Source: an uncultured Prevotella sp. (lineage in GTDB: Bacteria; Bacteroidota; Bacteroidia; Bacteroidales; Bacteroidaceae). From it: DNA of 64,000 nt. The notes beneath the pieces are model-generated. The model saw only the letters and a program-made list of their open reading frames with translations, was not told the origin of the DNA and searched no databases. Of the stretch, positions 1 through 8,922 are shown in pieces. Made by a program: the position numbers and the translations under genes. The stretch lies in the NCBI GenBank assembly GCA_900554835.1, contig USJD01000001.1, positions 1-64,000 on the forward strand, read 5' to 3'. Within the stretch, counting starts at the first letter, position 1; every line of letters starts with the position of its first letter.

Positions 1-90
1 ATCATCCATGAGATGACGCTTATTACATTCTTTAACAGAAATAAGCAAATTCTTAAACTTTAATCGTAAACTGCACCAAAATCTTTTCAT
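1..90 (-). CDS. Partial hypothetical protein at the left edge
   Basis: An open frame starts at an ATG that overlaps the stop of the gene to its right in an ATGA junction and runs off the window. Only 30 residues are visible. They are basic and include a hydrophobic run followed by Lys and Arg. The product is not recognised. Confidence 0.5.
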   Translation of the reverse strand, partial: MKRFWCSLRLKFKNLLISVKECNKRHLMDD

Positions 91-467
91 TCATTCACCC
101 GCACAAAATCTTCGACTAATACAAATTTATTCTTCATAAAATTCCCAAACCCAATGCATTTAGATCCCCAACTATTCTTGCCATTAAAAATAAGTCTGCA
201 AGGGATATTTTTTATTTCAGTTAATCTCAGCCCATCCTCTTTTGAAAGATCAAATAACTCAATAAAAGCACGAATTAAATAACCTAAGTTTCGGGTATTA
301 TTATAACCACTCATTGGCCATACATTAGAGCACTGGATTTCGAAACAATTACAATTTCCGAAATGAGCAATGGTGTTTATATCTACAGATTCAATTATAT
401 TATTTTCAATGCAATAACCCATAGATTCTATTTGTTCTTTAGTTAGAATAATGTCTTTAAGTTTCAT
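87..467 (-). CDS. Hypothetical phage protein, 126 aa
   Basis: Starts with a GGAGGAATAAT ribosome site formed by the last codons of the upstream gene. No known motif is recognised. The middle has a Cys pair (GNCNC) and several Trp and Asn residues, so a small globular cytoplasmic protein is likely. Co-transcribed with its neighbours. Confidence 0.75.
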   Translation of the reverse strand: MKLKDIILTKEQIESMGYCIENNIIESVDINTIAHFGNCNCFEIQCSNVWPMSGYNNTRNLGYLIRAFIELFDLSKEDGLRLTEIKNIPCRLIFNGKNSWGSKCIGFGNFMKNKFVLVEDFVRVNE

Positions 468-468
468 A

Positions 469-786
469 TTATTCCTCCATATTCTTAATCAGGAAATCAT
501 AAACATCTTCCCAGTTCTCAATCTTAATCTTCTCGTCGTTAATCATAATGTCTCCAAGCTTAAAATCAAGTAACCAATCACGCTCATATATAAAATAAGA
601 GAGCCACCCTTCCTCATCCTTAAACATTTCAGAAAGTAGGTCTATCATAATAGCTGTAGGCTGCGGGAGATATATTCCCCCAAAATCAGGAGAGAGGTCG
701 CGCAGAGCTTCATCTACGGCATTTACTTTGTCTTCAAATATTTCAAGACGCTCTATAGTATTAACAAAAGTTTTTTTAGAAATCAT
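469..786 (-). CDS. Hypothetical acidic protein, 105 aa
   Basis: An acidic, Leu/Trp-rich helical protein. The end (EWL/DWL-type repeats, then DVYDFLIK) resembles small proteins of unknown function common in Firmicutes phages. It ends just ahead of the next start, so translation is probably coupled. No function is assigned. Confidence 0.75.
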   Translation of the reverse strand: MISKKTFVNTIERLEIFEDKVNAVDEALRDLSPDFGGIYLPQPTAIMIDLLSEMFKDEEGWLSYFIYERDWLLDFKLGDIMINDEKIKIENWEDVYDFLIKNMEE

Positions 787-818
787 CGTTCATTCTCCTT
801 ATTTTTCCGTTTATTTAA

Positions 819-1520
819 TCAGTCACAATATTTCTGGCATTCTTCCTTGGATGTAAAGCCAATATACTTGCCATAATTAAGCTGTTCGCGCTTCTCAATA
901 GCATCATCACAGAACTTATCATACACAAATTGAATTCCAAAGTCTACGAAAGAATAATCATAGCTATTACTTCCAGTACTTTGATAACTTTCATCAAGTC
1001 TATAATATCTTTCAGATGGATAATTACTATCCTTAACCTTGTATTTCAATACATCAATCCATGTTTCCTCTGGTTCATACCAATAATCTGGCTGAGAACA
1101 TGTGCATTGTTTACTTGTGGTTGTACCATCAGGCCAAGTCAAAATCCACTTTCTATCAACATTGCATTTATCACACTTAGGTTTTTCATGAGGCTTATTA
1201 TCTGCAAACCAAAGCTGAGACTGCTCAATGGCATTCTTAAACAGATCGTCAATAGCAGTCTTATAAAATTCTCTCTCTACTTCTCTGCGAAGATTTTGAG
1301 CTTTGTATTCCAAATCACTTTCTTTTCTTGATACTTCTCGCGCCTTATCTTCAAGCTCTTTATTGCGTTTCTCAAGATATTCATTGCGACTTTTAAGAGA
1401 TTCCATGTCGTTCTTTAAGGAAGCTTTAGCTGCATCAACAAGTTTTGATTTTAGTTCGTCAAATAATTCATCAGCTTCTGATGGCTCCCACATGGGTTCC
1501 TCATAATCCCAGTAACTCAT
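819..1520 (-). CDS. Coiled-coil protein with a zinc-binding-like segment
   Basis: Residues about 15-85 form a charged heptad-like coiled coil rich in Glu, Lys and Arg. It is followed by a CDKC pair near residue 116 and a CTC pair near 139 that could hold a metal, then an aromatic acidic tail. Its ATG overlaps the stop of a 29-residue ORF. Function unknown; a structural or scaffold-like role is only a guess. Confidence 0.75.
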   Translation of the reverse strand: MSYWDYEEPMWEPSEADELFDELKSKLVDAAKASLKNDMESLKSRNEYLEKRNKELEDKAREVSRKESDLEYKAQNLRREVEREFYKTAIDDLFKNAIEQSQLWFADNKPHEKPKCDKCNVDRKWILTWPDGTTTSKQCTCSQPDYWYEPEETWIDVLKYKVKDSNYPSERYYRLDESYQSTGSNSYDYSFVDFGIQFVYDKFCDDAIEKREQLNYGKYIGFTSKEECQKYCD

Positions 1521-1606
1521 TTAATCCCTCTTTTCTTAGTAATTTCTCTCATTGCATATCTGGCTCCATATTTGCCATATTTTTTTCTGCAATGCCAATA
1601 AATCAT
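1517..1606 (-). CDS. Very small basic protein, 29 aa
   Basis: A short frame between two genes begins at ATG 1606 and ends in a TGA overlapping the next ATG. The peptide is strongly basic and aromatic (starts MIYWHCRKKYG, ends TKKRGIK). The tight stop-start overlap supports translation, but the ribosome site is weak. Confidence 0.5.
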   Translation of the reverse strand: MIYWHCRKKYGKYGARYAMREITKKRGIK

Positions 1607-1616
1607 CCAATATAAA

Positions 1617-1817
1617 TTAGAATGTTTCATATCGTCCTCCCATAAGCGACTCATCTGTTCTAGGAGGAGTCCCACCGCTGATATCAAGTATCTGATTATA
1701 ACGGCGAAGTTCTCTAACTGCCTCTTCTATAGCACATGCTGGGGTTTTATAATAAACACATCTAGAGCAAGAATACTCGGGACACTTCTGCAGTCTGTTA
1801 ATAAGATCAGTAATCAT
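1617..1817 (-). CDS. Small Cys-rich protein, 66 aa
   Basis: Contains C-P-E-Y-S-C-S-R-C plus two more Cys within 20 residues, a spacing suited to a small zinc knuckle, followed by an amphipathic helix. It ends one base before the tRNA-His guanylyltransferase-like gene's downstream boundary. Function unknown. Confidence 0.7.
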   Translation of the reverse strand: MITDLINRLQKCPEYSCSRCVYYKTPACAIEEAVRELRRYNQILDISGGTPPRTDESLMGGRYETF

Positions 1818-1818
1818 G

Positions 1819-2679
1819 TTAACCTCCTATATTAATTAGCTTATCAATATAACTTCTATTCTGAGAAAAGATGGGAATTTCATTATCAATAATCCATTTG
1901 CTTCTCTGGATATAATCACAAATATTTCCTACTTCATCATACTTAGTCAGACTATCATCTACCTTAATGCAGCAACTGCCACGCTTTAAAGTTGTGACAT
2001 AATCATTCCAATTGATACCTTTCTGAGTCATAAGCATATCCTGAATGTCGTTGCAAGACTTACCATGAAGTTCTTTCTGGCTGAAGTTTGCTTGACCTAC
2101 GGACTGGATAGAATTGCGAGTAGCATCTTGCTGTCTCCATAGGAAATAATTGCAAACCTCTTCTTTAGGAATTGTAAATACACGCGAATCAAACATGGCA
2201 GTATTACAACGAGAAAAATAAATATTGCACCGCTTAATCAAATTAGCATCAACTTCCTCGTTTGTACCACCTTCAGCAAAATCGGGAAAATTAGCATATC
2301 CCCAGTCCTCAATGTTTTCACGGAAAAACTTATTAAATGCCATAGTAGCCATACTTGCAGAAACGCTACACATCTTCTGCAGGTTATTTCCAAACCATGC
2401 ATCTGTGGTAAGCTCTGCATAGTCAATAAGGACTAGAGAAATTTCATCGCTCTGAGTATAACCAAGAACACAGCCCTGAATATTCTCACAGAGATATTTC
2501 ATAGTCTCTTGCATAGTCTTTACAAGGACATCATCAAAGGGCTTTTGAAAACCTCTTGTAAAAGTGTGGAAGGCTTTGCCGTCAATTCTAATAATCACAG
2601 GCATTCTACGAGTAAGATAGTATCGACTGATATTCTCGTAGTTATTTTTCATTCTATCGCCAAGTGTAGTTTTATCCAT
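1819..2679 (-). CDS. thg1: tRNA-His guanylyltransferase-like protein (Thg1/TLP family)
   Basis: The 286-residue protein has the Thg1 signature RIDGKAFHTFT near residue 31, where the Asp and backbone bind the catalytic metals, and the second metal motif GYTQSDEISLVL near residue 74. Family members add a nucleotide to tRNA 5' ends in the 3'-to-5' direction; bacterial and phage Thg1-like proteins often repair truncated tRNA 5' ends against a template. Length fits the family. In this genome, which encodes many tRNAs, other RNA end-repair enzymes and a tRNA with an eight-pair acceptor, a tRNA 5'-end repair role is the best inference. Confidence 0.9.
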   Translation of the reverse strand: MDKTTLGDRMKNNYENISRYYLTRRMPVIIRIDGKAFHTFTRGFQKPFDDVLVKTMQETMKYLCENIQGCVLGYTQSDEISLVLIDYAELTTDAWFGNNLQKMCSVSASMATMAFNKFFRENIEDWGYANFPDFAEGGTNEEVDANLIKRCNIYFSRCNTAMFDSRVFTIPKEEVCNYFLWRQQDATRNSIQSVGQANFSQKELHGKSCNDIQDMLMTQKGINWNDYVTTLKRGSCCIKVDDSLTKYDEVGNICDYIQRSKWIIDNEIPIFSQNRSYIDKLINIGG

Positions 2680-2861
2680 TACTTTTTCTCCTTTTTAGTT
2701 TTTGTTGGTTTATCTTTGGGAAGCTCTTGCCATCCCAGAATTTTCATGTAAGTATCCCACGTTCCACGATACAACCGAGCAACTTTCATCTTATTCATCT
2801 CAGTATAAACAAGGACATCGGTATTTTCAGGTGGGGGATTTTCTATAGGGTCATACCACAT
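2679..2861 (-). CDS. DUF551-like small protein
   Basis: The start W-Y-D-P-I-E-N-P-P-P-E followed by a DVLVY strand matches the pattern of DUF551-type phage proteins. I chose ATG 2861 because GGAGG lies nine bases ahead; the TTG at 2870 is too close to it. The tail is Lys-rich. Its stop overlaps the thg1-like start. Confidence 0.65.
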   Translation of the reverse strand: MWYDPIENPPPENTDVLVYTEMNKMKVARLYRGTWDTYMKILGWQELPKDKPTKTKKEKK

Positions 2862-3027
2862 ACGTTCCAACCTCCATTACAAAGCGGCCTTGGTCATAAG
2901 AAAAAACAGGGGCATCTTTTTTCATCAGATCCTCCACTGCAACCAATGCTTCTCGCTCTGTGCATTCAGGGAGCAGTAGTATCCGCTCCCCATTACACCA
3001 TTCAAAATATAATTCATATATTTTCAT
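2851..3027 (-). CDS. Small hypothetical protein, 58 aa
   Basis: The frame starts with ATGA overlapping the stop of the radical SAM gene and ends inside the start of the DUF551-like gene. The peptide has mixed strands and one helix and no recognised motif. Overlaps on both sides, typical for this genome, support it. Confidence 0.6.
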   Translation of the reverse strand: MKIYELYFEWCNGERILLLPECTEREALVAVEDLMKKDAPVFSYDQGRFVMEVGTYVV

Positions 3028-3944
3028 TCTTTGCTCCTTAGAAAATTAAACATATCTTCAATATTATCCATGAGGGGATAACGTTCAGTAGCACATGAGT
3101 TACGTGCAAATTCACGCTTTACCATATCTACATACATACTAGCACTGGTCATTTCACCATCAAACCCATCATCACCCATATACATTTCATCCCACTTCTC
3201 TCTAGACATAAGCCTCTGTGGATTAAGCGGCTTAATAGCAAGGTTATCAAAGCTAACTACATCAAACCACTGTTCCTTGATAACTTCAGGAAGATAAGCG
3301 TATAGGAGATCCTTGTTGCCCTCAATTATAATCTTCCAGATATCATCTTCATAAAGCTGCTTACCTCTACGGAACTCTTTATATCCAAGAATAAGAATTT
3401 TGAGATTATGATCTTTAAGCCTCTCAAGTTGCCCAATAGGATGTATGCCATTAATAACATGAATAACAGCATTAGGGAATTTCTTAACTGCTGAGATAAA
3501 TTCTTCAGTAGGATTAGTGAGAGAAATTCCAAGGCCATAGATAAGCTTATAATTAACAAGCTCAGTGATGAGGTCAAGATTCTCCATGAAATGAGTCTGG
3601 TTTACTGTCATATTAGGAATAAGATTAAGACGTTTGCACTTTTCAAGAAAAGGGATAAGGTCTGGATGCTCAAGAACATTACCGCCACCAAGTGCTAGTT
3701 CAGTATAAGGATGTAACCTATCAATAAAACTCTCAGACATGATATCACCATGAGCACCATCACACTTAGAATCTTCGTGGCACATTGGACAATTCATATT
3801 GCATCTATTGGTAATCTTGATATCCATGGATTCTGGGAAGGCCGCTTCAAAAAAGTCAAGGTCATTTTCACGTATCTTAGTGCCATTCCTCGTATCAATG
3901 GTGACAGTATAATTACCATTCTGATATCTAACAATAGGATTCAT
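3024..3944 (-). CDS. Radical SAM protein
   Basis: Near residue 48 is CNMNCPMC, the Cx3Cx2C motif that binds the 4Fe-4S cluster cleaving S-adenosylmethionine. A GGGN/GGGNVLEHPDL-like segment at about residue 90 fits the SAM-binding GGE region of the barrel. Family members start radical reactions on nucleosides, peptides or tRNA. Substrate is unknown here; the RNA-rich context suggests RNA or nucleotide modification but this is inference. Confidence 0.85.
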   Translation of the reverse strand: MNPIVRYQNGNYTVTIDTRNGTKIRENDLDFFEAAFPESMDIKITNRCNMNCPMCHEDSKCDGAHGDIMSESFIDRLHPYTELALGGGNVLEHPDLIPFLEKCKRLNLIPNMTVNQTHFMENLDLITELVNYKLIYGLGISLTNPTEEFISAVKKFPNAVIHVINGIHPIGQLERLKDHNLKILILGYKEFRRGKQLYEDDIWKIIIEGNKDLLYAYLPEVIKEQWFDVVSFDNLAIKPLNPQRLMSREKWDEMYMGDDGFDGEMTSASMYVDMVKREFARNSCATERYPLMDNIEDMFNFLRSKE

Positions 3945-3953
3945 ATTCCCTCC

Positions 3954-4340
3954 TTAACCATCATAACCGAACTGCCCAAAAGCAACGACCGTATCACCAT
4001 TAGGTGTTGTGAAAGTCTCGCTATAGTCTTCAAGATAATCTCTCCAATAATTCTCATAAGTATAAAATTCCTCATCTCTAAAAATATCCTCAAGGTCTTC
4101 ACTATCAAGCTCAGTCAAATCTTTTTCAGGAGGATATTTATTATCTGTAAGAATGTCAATAGCTTCTTCTTTCGTTACAAATTGCTTTTCTTTGTAGGGA
4201 GAATTAGAACTCCAACCACCATTCTCATTTAGATAAACTTCTCCTGCTTTCCACTTATCATAATCACTTTCTAGGCACATTGTGAGTGAATGTGTGCTAG
4301 AACTATTCGTCTCAAATACATTTCTTCTGGTCTGTTTCAT
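3954..4340 (-). CDS. 'NVFETNSSSTHSL' motif protein, copy 1
   Basis: Start taken at the internal ATG that gives MKQTRRNVFETN, matching the beginning of the next gene. The first 20 residues are almost the same in both genes and the rest is unrelated, acidic and aromatic. The motif occurs in many uncharacterised phage and bacterial proteins as far as I recall. Function unknown. Confidence 0.7.
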   Translation of the reverse strand: MKQTRRNVFETNSSSTHSLTMCLESDYDKWKAGEVYLNENGGWSSNSPYKEKQFVTKEEAIDILTDNKYPPEKDLTELDSEDLEDIFRDEEFYTYENYWRDYLEDYSETFTTPNGDTVVAFGQFGYDG

Positions 4341-4342
4341 AA

Positions 4343-4924
4343 TTAATTCCCCTTCCAATACCATTCATAATTATTGTAATCTTCCATATAATATGGATTT
4401 TCAATCTTAGATGTCATCTTAGTATGCCAGTCATAATTTTCAAAATACTTCGTGTCTCTTTCTACGAACCCTCTCTGCTCTGTATCACAGTTATCATTCC
4501 CTGTAAATACTAGACCTTCGCTAAGGAAACGTATGAGCTTATCGCCATCATTAAGTAGCTCATCAACAAAGGCTCTGAGTTCGCCTCCATGATCAATATA
4601 ACCATTGTCAAGACTGATATAGTCTATACCATTATCGCTATTCCAAATATGAGTTCTAGCCTCTCCAAAATGATATTGAATTCCATGTGCGTCTAGAATG
4701 TCTGTGAGTTTTTCAAGCTTTTCTGCAACTTCATCTGCTGTATCAGATGTTTCATAAATCGCGGTATAAAAATAATCTGTTGGGCTTACTTCATCCCATC
4801 CCCAATCAAATTCTTCAATATAGAATGAGAGATGATTTGGGGCATCACTACTCTCCTTTGGAATAGCCAGTGAATGTGTGCTCGACGAATTGGTCTCGAA
4901 TACATTATGTCTTATAGTTCTCAT
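4343..4924 (-). CDS. 'NVFETNSSSTHSL' motif protein, copy 2
   Basis: A 193-residue acidic protein beginning MRTIRHNVFETNSSSTHSL, sharing its N-terminus with the gene downstream. The conserved Ser/Thr/His cluster could be a leader, a binding site or a modification target. Both genes sit in the same transcription unit started at about 5.42 kb. Confidence 0.75.
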   Translation of the reverse strand: MRTIRHNVFETNSSSTHSLAIPKESSDAPNHLSFYIEEFDWGWDEVSPTDYFYTAIYETSDTADEVAEKLEKLTDILDAHGIQYHFGEARTHIWNSDNGIDYISLDNGYIDHGGELRAFVDELLNDGDKLIRFLSEGLVFTGNDNCDTEQRGFVERDTKYFENYDWHTKMTSKIENPYYMEDYNNYEWYWKGN

Positions 4925-4935
4925 TTTGTTCCTCC

Positions 4936-5415
4936 TTAAATAATCATGTCTTTTGCAAAATCTATATAATCTTTATCATTCATATATTCTGTATCAAAGA
5001 AGGTAGAAAAATCTTTTTCTGCACTAATGACAATATAAAGATTTCCCAGATCACTCTTACATACACCTTGATTTTTGTTTTCACAATCATCCCCTTCGGC
5101 CCAATCAGTAAAATAAGCTTCTTCAGTTTGATCTTCATAATGAACAATAATTTGAGTAATATCATTGTATTTCTGTAGTCGTTCAAAAATAGTGGTCTTT
5201 TCTAATCCCCCAAACGGACGATACTCCCGATCACCCTCAGAAAAAAGTTCTATCACAATCGTGTCAGCAATTGCCATCCTAACGATACTATTGGAGGCAA
5301 TTCTTTGTATGGAATAATGCAGATCATCAATAAGAAATGCTCCAAAATAATTTGCACCGATATTAAAGCTTTCGCAATTTTCAAGAACAAATTCAATGGA
5401 TTTAATGTGTTTCAT
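4936..5415 (-). CDS. Hypothetical protein, 159 aa
   Basis: First gene behind a clear promoter with the conserved leader motif; CCTCC (AGGAGG on its strand) lies right before ATG. The protein is mainly beta with an acidic C-terminus and Cys at about 113 and 120. No family recognised. Confidence 0.75.
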   Translation of the reverse strand: MKHIKSIEFVLENCESFNIGANYFGAFLIDDLHYSIQRIASNSIVRMAIADTIVIELFSEGDREYRPFGGLEKTTIFERLQKYNDITQIIVHYEDQTEEAYFTDWAEGDDCENKNQGVCKSDLGNLYIVISAEKDFSTFFDTEYMNDKDYIDFAKDMII

Positions 5416-5426
5416 GTTGCCCTCCT

Positions 5427-5471
5427 TTAATTTTGTACTGTTAATATACCATAGGATTGTTTATTTGTCAA
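5427..5471 (-). promoter_or_regulatory. Sigma70-type promoter with conserved leader motif
   Basis: On the minus strand: TTGACA at 5466-5471, 17 bp, TATATT at 5443-5448, then ACAGTACAAAATTAA reaching the ribosome site. It reads into the 159-aa gene. One of about a dozen near-identical modules in the window. Confidence 0.85.
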
Positions 5472-5519
5472 TATCGCAAAAATACACAAAAGGTATGACT
5501 AAAATGCCGTACCAATTGG

Positions 5520-6401
5520 TTAATGTGCTGCAAGGTCTGCTTCATATTCATCTTTTCTTACCCAATGATATCCTTTAACTGTTCTATTTATATCATTAAG
5601 AGCATAACTAATGGAACTTTGGTTCGCTGAAACTGAATTTGCCGCTTCTGTAATAGTTAAAAATTCATTAACAAAATTATATTGCAAATCTAATTGGATG
5701 ATTGGAACATCGTAGCCATTTCCTTTTATATTATATTGATCTAAAAAAGATAATTCTTTATATGTCCACCGATATTTACCCGCAGAATAAGATTTACCTT
5801 GTAGATTACTTAATATAGTTCTATACCCTATTCCTGTTTTCTTGGATGCCTCAATAACCGATTGATATTTAGCAATAAATTTCCCATTTAAATCATATTG
5901 AAATACTTCTTTTTGACGTGATTTTGAAACGAGATTATATTGACGCCGTTTATTTTCTTCAGAAGTATAATTCTTATAGCTTTGTAATCTTTTTGAAATT
6001 GAGTGTCTATCGCAAGATAATTGTTCTGCAATTTCTTTGACAGAGAACCCTTTGTCCCATAATTCTTGTATTTTTTTAGCATCTATAAATGAGCTACCGT
6101 CTCCGCCACGAGTCATATTATACCCTTTATCCCTTCCATCTAAAATGCAACAATCATAATAAGATATCCAATATATTTCTCTTTCATTTAACTTTTCATC
6201 ATCACATTCTTCAATTGTTATAAATGAAAAATTTTCAACACCATATTTGCGTATTGCTTGATGAATTAAGTGATTATAACTTTTTTTATTTTTATTAAAA
6301 CTTTCTTGAATGTGAGATTTGAATCTTTTTTCAATATTAATACTTTTACCAATATATTTTTTGTTATTAATTAAATTTTCAATTTTATAAATTCCACACA
6401 T
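5520..6401 (-). CDS. GIY-YIG homing endonuclease
   Basis: The N-terminus MCGIYKIENL..NNKKYIGKS holds the GIY and YIG halves of the nuclease core, with the catalytic Arg in RFKSH. The middle has short helix-turn-helix/NUMOD-like repeats (KEIAEQLSCDRHSISKRL and similar) that bind DNA. This is the layout of free-standing homing endonucleases in phages. A selfish element placed between gene blocks; it probably cuts genomes lacking it. Confidence 0.88.
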   Translation of the reverse strand: MCGIYKIENLINNKKYIGKSINIEKRFKSHIQESFNKNKKSYNHLIHQAIRKYGVENFSFITIEECDDEKLNEREIYWISYYDCCILDGRDKGYNMTRGGDGSSFIDAKKIQELWDKGFSVKEIAEQLSCDRHSISKRLQSYKNYTSEENKRRQYNLVSKSRQKEVFQYDLNGKFIAKYQSVIEASKKTGIGYRTILSNLQGKSYSAGKYRWTYKELSFLDQYNIKGNGYDVPIIQLDLQYNFVNEFLTITEAANSVSANQSSISYALNDINRTVKGYHWVRKDEYEADLAAH

Positions 6402-6466
6402 AACACTTTTATGGATGAATCATTTTATGTATTTTTTACACCATAATGTACCTCCTTTATGGGGTA

Positions 6467-7339
6467 TTAATGTGCCTCTAAATCACATTTATGTAATTTT
6501 TCTATATAATCTTTTAAAAAAATAGGCATAGCTTTGTAATATTTAGTTTCTAAAAATGGTTCCATATGTGTTCCAATAAGCCACACACGAAATGGATTTG
6601 AACCATTTATTCCATAAGACATCCAAGCTGATAAATTTTGATGAGAATAATAATGTGCGCTTTCACACTTATTCCCTTTATTATCTAGAAAAGATTTTAC
6701 ATATGGCTTTCCTATATCGTGAAATTTTGCAGCAAATTTAATATCGTCATTATAATTCATTTTGTATGCATATTGATTTGCTTCCATACAATGATTATAT
6801 ATATCTAATGTATGATGAGGATTGTCATGTGAAATCTTCATAGAATCAATTAATTTATCACAGTACTCATCTTTATTAAACTTATCTGGTAAAATCACTT
6901 TGATTTCATTGATCCCCTCATCATAAAATACTGGTTGAAATCTTTTTAGCATTCTATCAATAACTTCTTTGCCAACGGTACGTTCTCTATCTGCATCACG
7001 TTCAATACAGGTTTCAATAGGTGCCCAAATAATATGTGCTTCAATTTTTACAAACTTAGGACACAGAGAAATAATATATGACCTATCCTTACGAGTTATA
7101 TTTGTTGCGTCATAAATAACATCAAAACCAAAATTCAAACTATTAATTGCCCTAGTCTGCATTCTGTAAAACACTTCATTATTATCACCATGAGTGCCTT
7201 CGTCTCCCCATAGCTCTTTGCGAATTTTATCTGAGCTTAGATAAACCGTATTACTATGTTCTGAGAGATATTTCTTAGCATATGTAGTCTTGCCTGAGCC
7301 GGGAGGCCCAACAAGAAGTATCAAAGTTGGCCTATTCAT
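6467..7339 (-). CDS. Polynucleotide kinase with C-terminal HD phosphatase domain
   Basis: Residues 1-150 form a P-loop kinase: GPPGSGKT at about 11-18 and a DxTN-like acceptor region near 75, as in T4 Pnk-type 5'-OH kinases. Residues 165-290 carry an HD metal domain with HHTLD, a FHDIGKP motif and later His. Bifunctional HD-Pnk enzymes that heal RNA 5' and 3' ends are known with the domains in the opposite order. Together with the RNA ligase and nucleotidyltransferase upstream it forms an RNA-repair set. Confidence 0.85.
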   Translation of the reverse strand: MNRPTLILLVGPPGSGKTTYAKKYLSEHSNTVYLSSDKIRKELWGDEGTHGDNNEVFYRMQTRAINSLNFGFDVIYDATNITRKDRSYIISLCPKFVKIEAHIIWAPIETCIERDADRERTVGKEVIDRMLKRFQPVFYDEGINEIKVILPDKFNKDEYCDKLIDSMKISHDNPHHTLDIYNHCMEANQYAYKMNYNDDIKFAAKFHDIGKPYVKSFLDNKGNKCESAHYYSHQNLSAWMSYGINGSNPFRVWLIGTHMEPFLETKYYKAMPIFLKDYIEKLHKCDLEAH

Positions 7340-7727
7340 TATTTTCTCCTTTTATTTTATTGCTAAATTCTTTGATGACCTCATCAAATTTAGCATTAAA
7401 CTCTTCCTGTGTTATTTCTTTATAATGATTGAAAGAATCATACCCTTCCCCCCAAGCACCAGAAAAGAAAGTTTTGAATTCAAAAGGAACTTCATCCTGT
7501 GTAATGTATATTGCTGGATATTGATATTGATTAAAGTGACTACCAGTCATAGTCCACTCGACTTGGGGGACATTTAGTACTTTAACATAAGTAGCATCAT
7601 TAACTATAAAACATCTTCCTATATTGGCTTGTGCAGATTCAAGGAATAATGCATGCTCTTTCTTTTCTAATTCATTGCGTTGCTGTTTTAATGCTAAAAT
7701 TTGCTGATCAATTTCGTCAATAGTCAT
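7332..7727 (-). CDS. Hypothetical protein with N-terminal coiled coil
   Basis: The first 35 residues (DEIDQQILALKQQRNELEKK) form a coiled coil, followed by a beta-rich aromatic domain and a helical tail. It overlaps the kinase start and the nucleotidyltransferase end, so it belongs to the same unit. No family recognised; it may be a partner of the repair enzymes. Confidence 0.7.
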   Translation of the reverse strand: MTIDEIDQQILALKQQRNELEKKEHALFLESAQANIGRCFIVNDATYVKVLNVPQVEWTMTGSHFNQYQYPAIYITQDEVPFEFKTFFSGAWGEGYDSFNHYKEITQEEFNAKFDEVIKEFSNKIKGENNE

Positions 7728-8533
7728 TCTTCATCTAGCTCCTTCTTAATTGCAACCTTCATAATTTCATACTGCACATCATCTAACAGTTCATCAATTT
7801 TCGCATCAATCGTATATTCGTTTTTTAAGAAATCGTCACATAGTAAATCAATATGATTGATAGCATCATTAGCGTGTGCTCGTGCATCTTCTAGATTATA
7901 TAAGCCTTTTTTGACCTCTACTAAATATTCTGGATTTTCAGAAATCAAACATTTTTCATATGGTACATGGTTGATATATCTTTCAATATACTCTTCTACA
8001 CGCAATAGGTGATGCAGTTGTTTCGGATCGTAAAGATATCTGTTAATCCAGTCCATACGAGATGGATAATGATGCTCCATTGCAAAATACTTTTCTTTAG
8101 CAATGCCTCTCATAGACTTAATGGCTTGGGTTGGATTATAACGTACAATTTCTTCTCTGGCTTCAATAAGTCTATTCCACTGCTCTTCATACATAGGATT
8201 AAGAATCTTATATGAAGTAAAAAGAATTTCCATGAAATTTAAATTTTGTTTTCTGAATGTCTGAATATAAAGCCTAATATCTTTCCAGTCAGTATGCTCA
8301 TCATTGTCACGAATATGAGTTGTGCTCACAGGATTTTTATTCATTGCAATATCCTTGAATGTTGGAGTTACAATAAGTTTTGTATCAACGTCAGAATCCT
8401 CATAATCAAGACCATAATTTCCACTACCTTGATAGAAAATCCCGACTATTCTATCCTCTGGGAAAGATTGGAGAGCTTCTTGATAGTGCTCCCCAACCTT
8501 CTCCATTATCCATTTATCATTATGATAATTCAT
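7724..8533 (-). CDS. RlaP-like nucleotidyltransferase (DNA polymerase beta superfamily)
   Basis: Near residue 32 the sequence GSGNYGLDYEDSDVD fits the polymerase-beta nucleotidyltransferase signature GSxxxG...SDxD, with two acidic metal ligands. Helices with conserved aromatic and charged residues follow. This resembles the RlaP/YcgL group, which has been linked by gene neighbourhood to RNA repair. Its place next to a kinase-HD protein and an RNA ligase supports an RNA end-processing role; substrate unknown. Confidence 0.8.
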   Translation of the reverse strand: MNYHNDKWIMEKVGEHYQEALQSFPEDRIVGIFYQGSGNYGLDYEDSDVDTKLIVTPTFKDIAMNKNPVSTTHIRDNDEHTDWKDIRLYIQTFRKQNLNFMEILFTSYKILNPMYEEQWNRLIEAREEIVRYNPTQAIKSMRGIAKEKYFAMEHHYPSRMDWINRYLYDPKQLHHLLRVEEYIERYINHVPYEKCLISENPEYLVEVKKGLYNLEDARAHANDAINHIDLLCDDFLKNEYTIDAKIDELLDDVQYEIMKVAIKKELDEE

Positions 8534-8534
8534 A

Positions 8535-8789
8535 TTACTCCTTACTTTTAGTTATTGAAGTTTTAAAATAATTACCTACAACTGCAAGAGCACCGCATGT
8601 AATTGGAATAAGTTCAGGGGTAAATCTCGTTGTATCAAACAGTATATTAAACCCATTAGTAATTGCTGTTCCTACAATCTGTGACAGTATCCAGCCACCA
8701 AGCCAACCCAAACAATAAGTAAGAATTGGACTAAGTAGAAATATCACAGCCGTTAAAATTACCAAAAGGCATCCTTCACCTTTCTCCAT
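8535..8789 (-). CDS. Small membrane protein
   Basis: Two or three hydrophobic stretches: residues 8-28, 28-45 and about 60-75, with a Lys-rich C-terminus. AAGGAGG precedes the ATG. A holin-like size but no other support, so it is only called a small inner-membrane protein. Confidence 0.7.
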   Translation of the reverse strand: MEKGEGCLLVILTAVIFLLSPILTYCLGWLGGWILSQIVGTAITNGFNILFDTTRFTPELIPITCGALAVVGNYFKTSITKSKE

Positions 8790-8922
8790 ATTAAATACCT
8801 CCTTAAAATTTAATTGTTAATCTGTAATTTCTACAATGTAAGCATACAAAACATCATATAATTTTTTTAGAGAGTGCCGTATGTAGTATATGACACTTCC
8901 CCAATACATATATTTTTATGAC

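Noticed and set aside
930..1331. Long plus-strand frames opposite real genes, here and across the window
   Set aside because: They mirror well-supported minus-strand genes, lack ribosome sites and have compositions typical of antisense frames.
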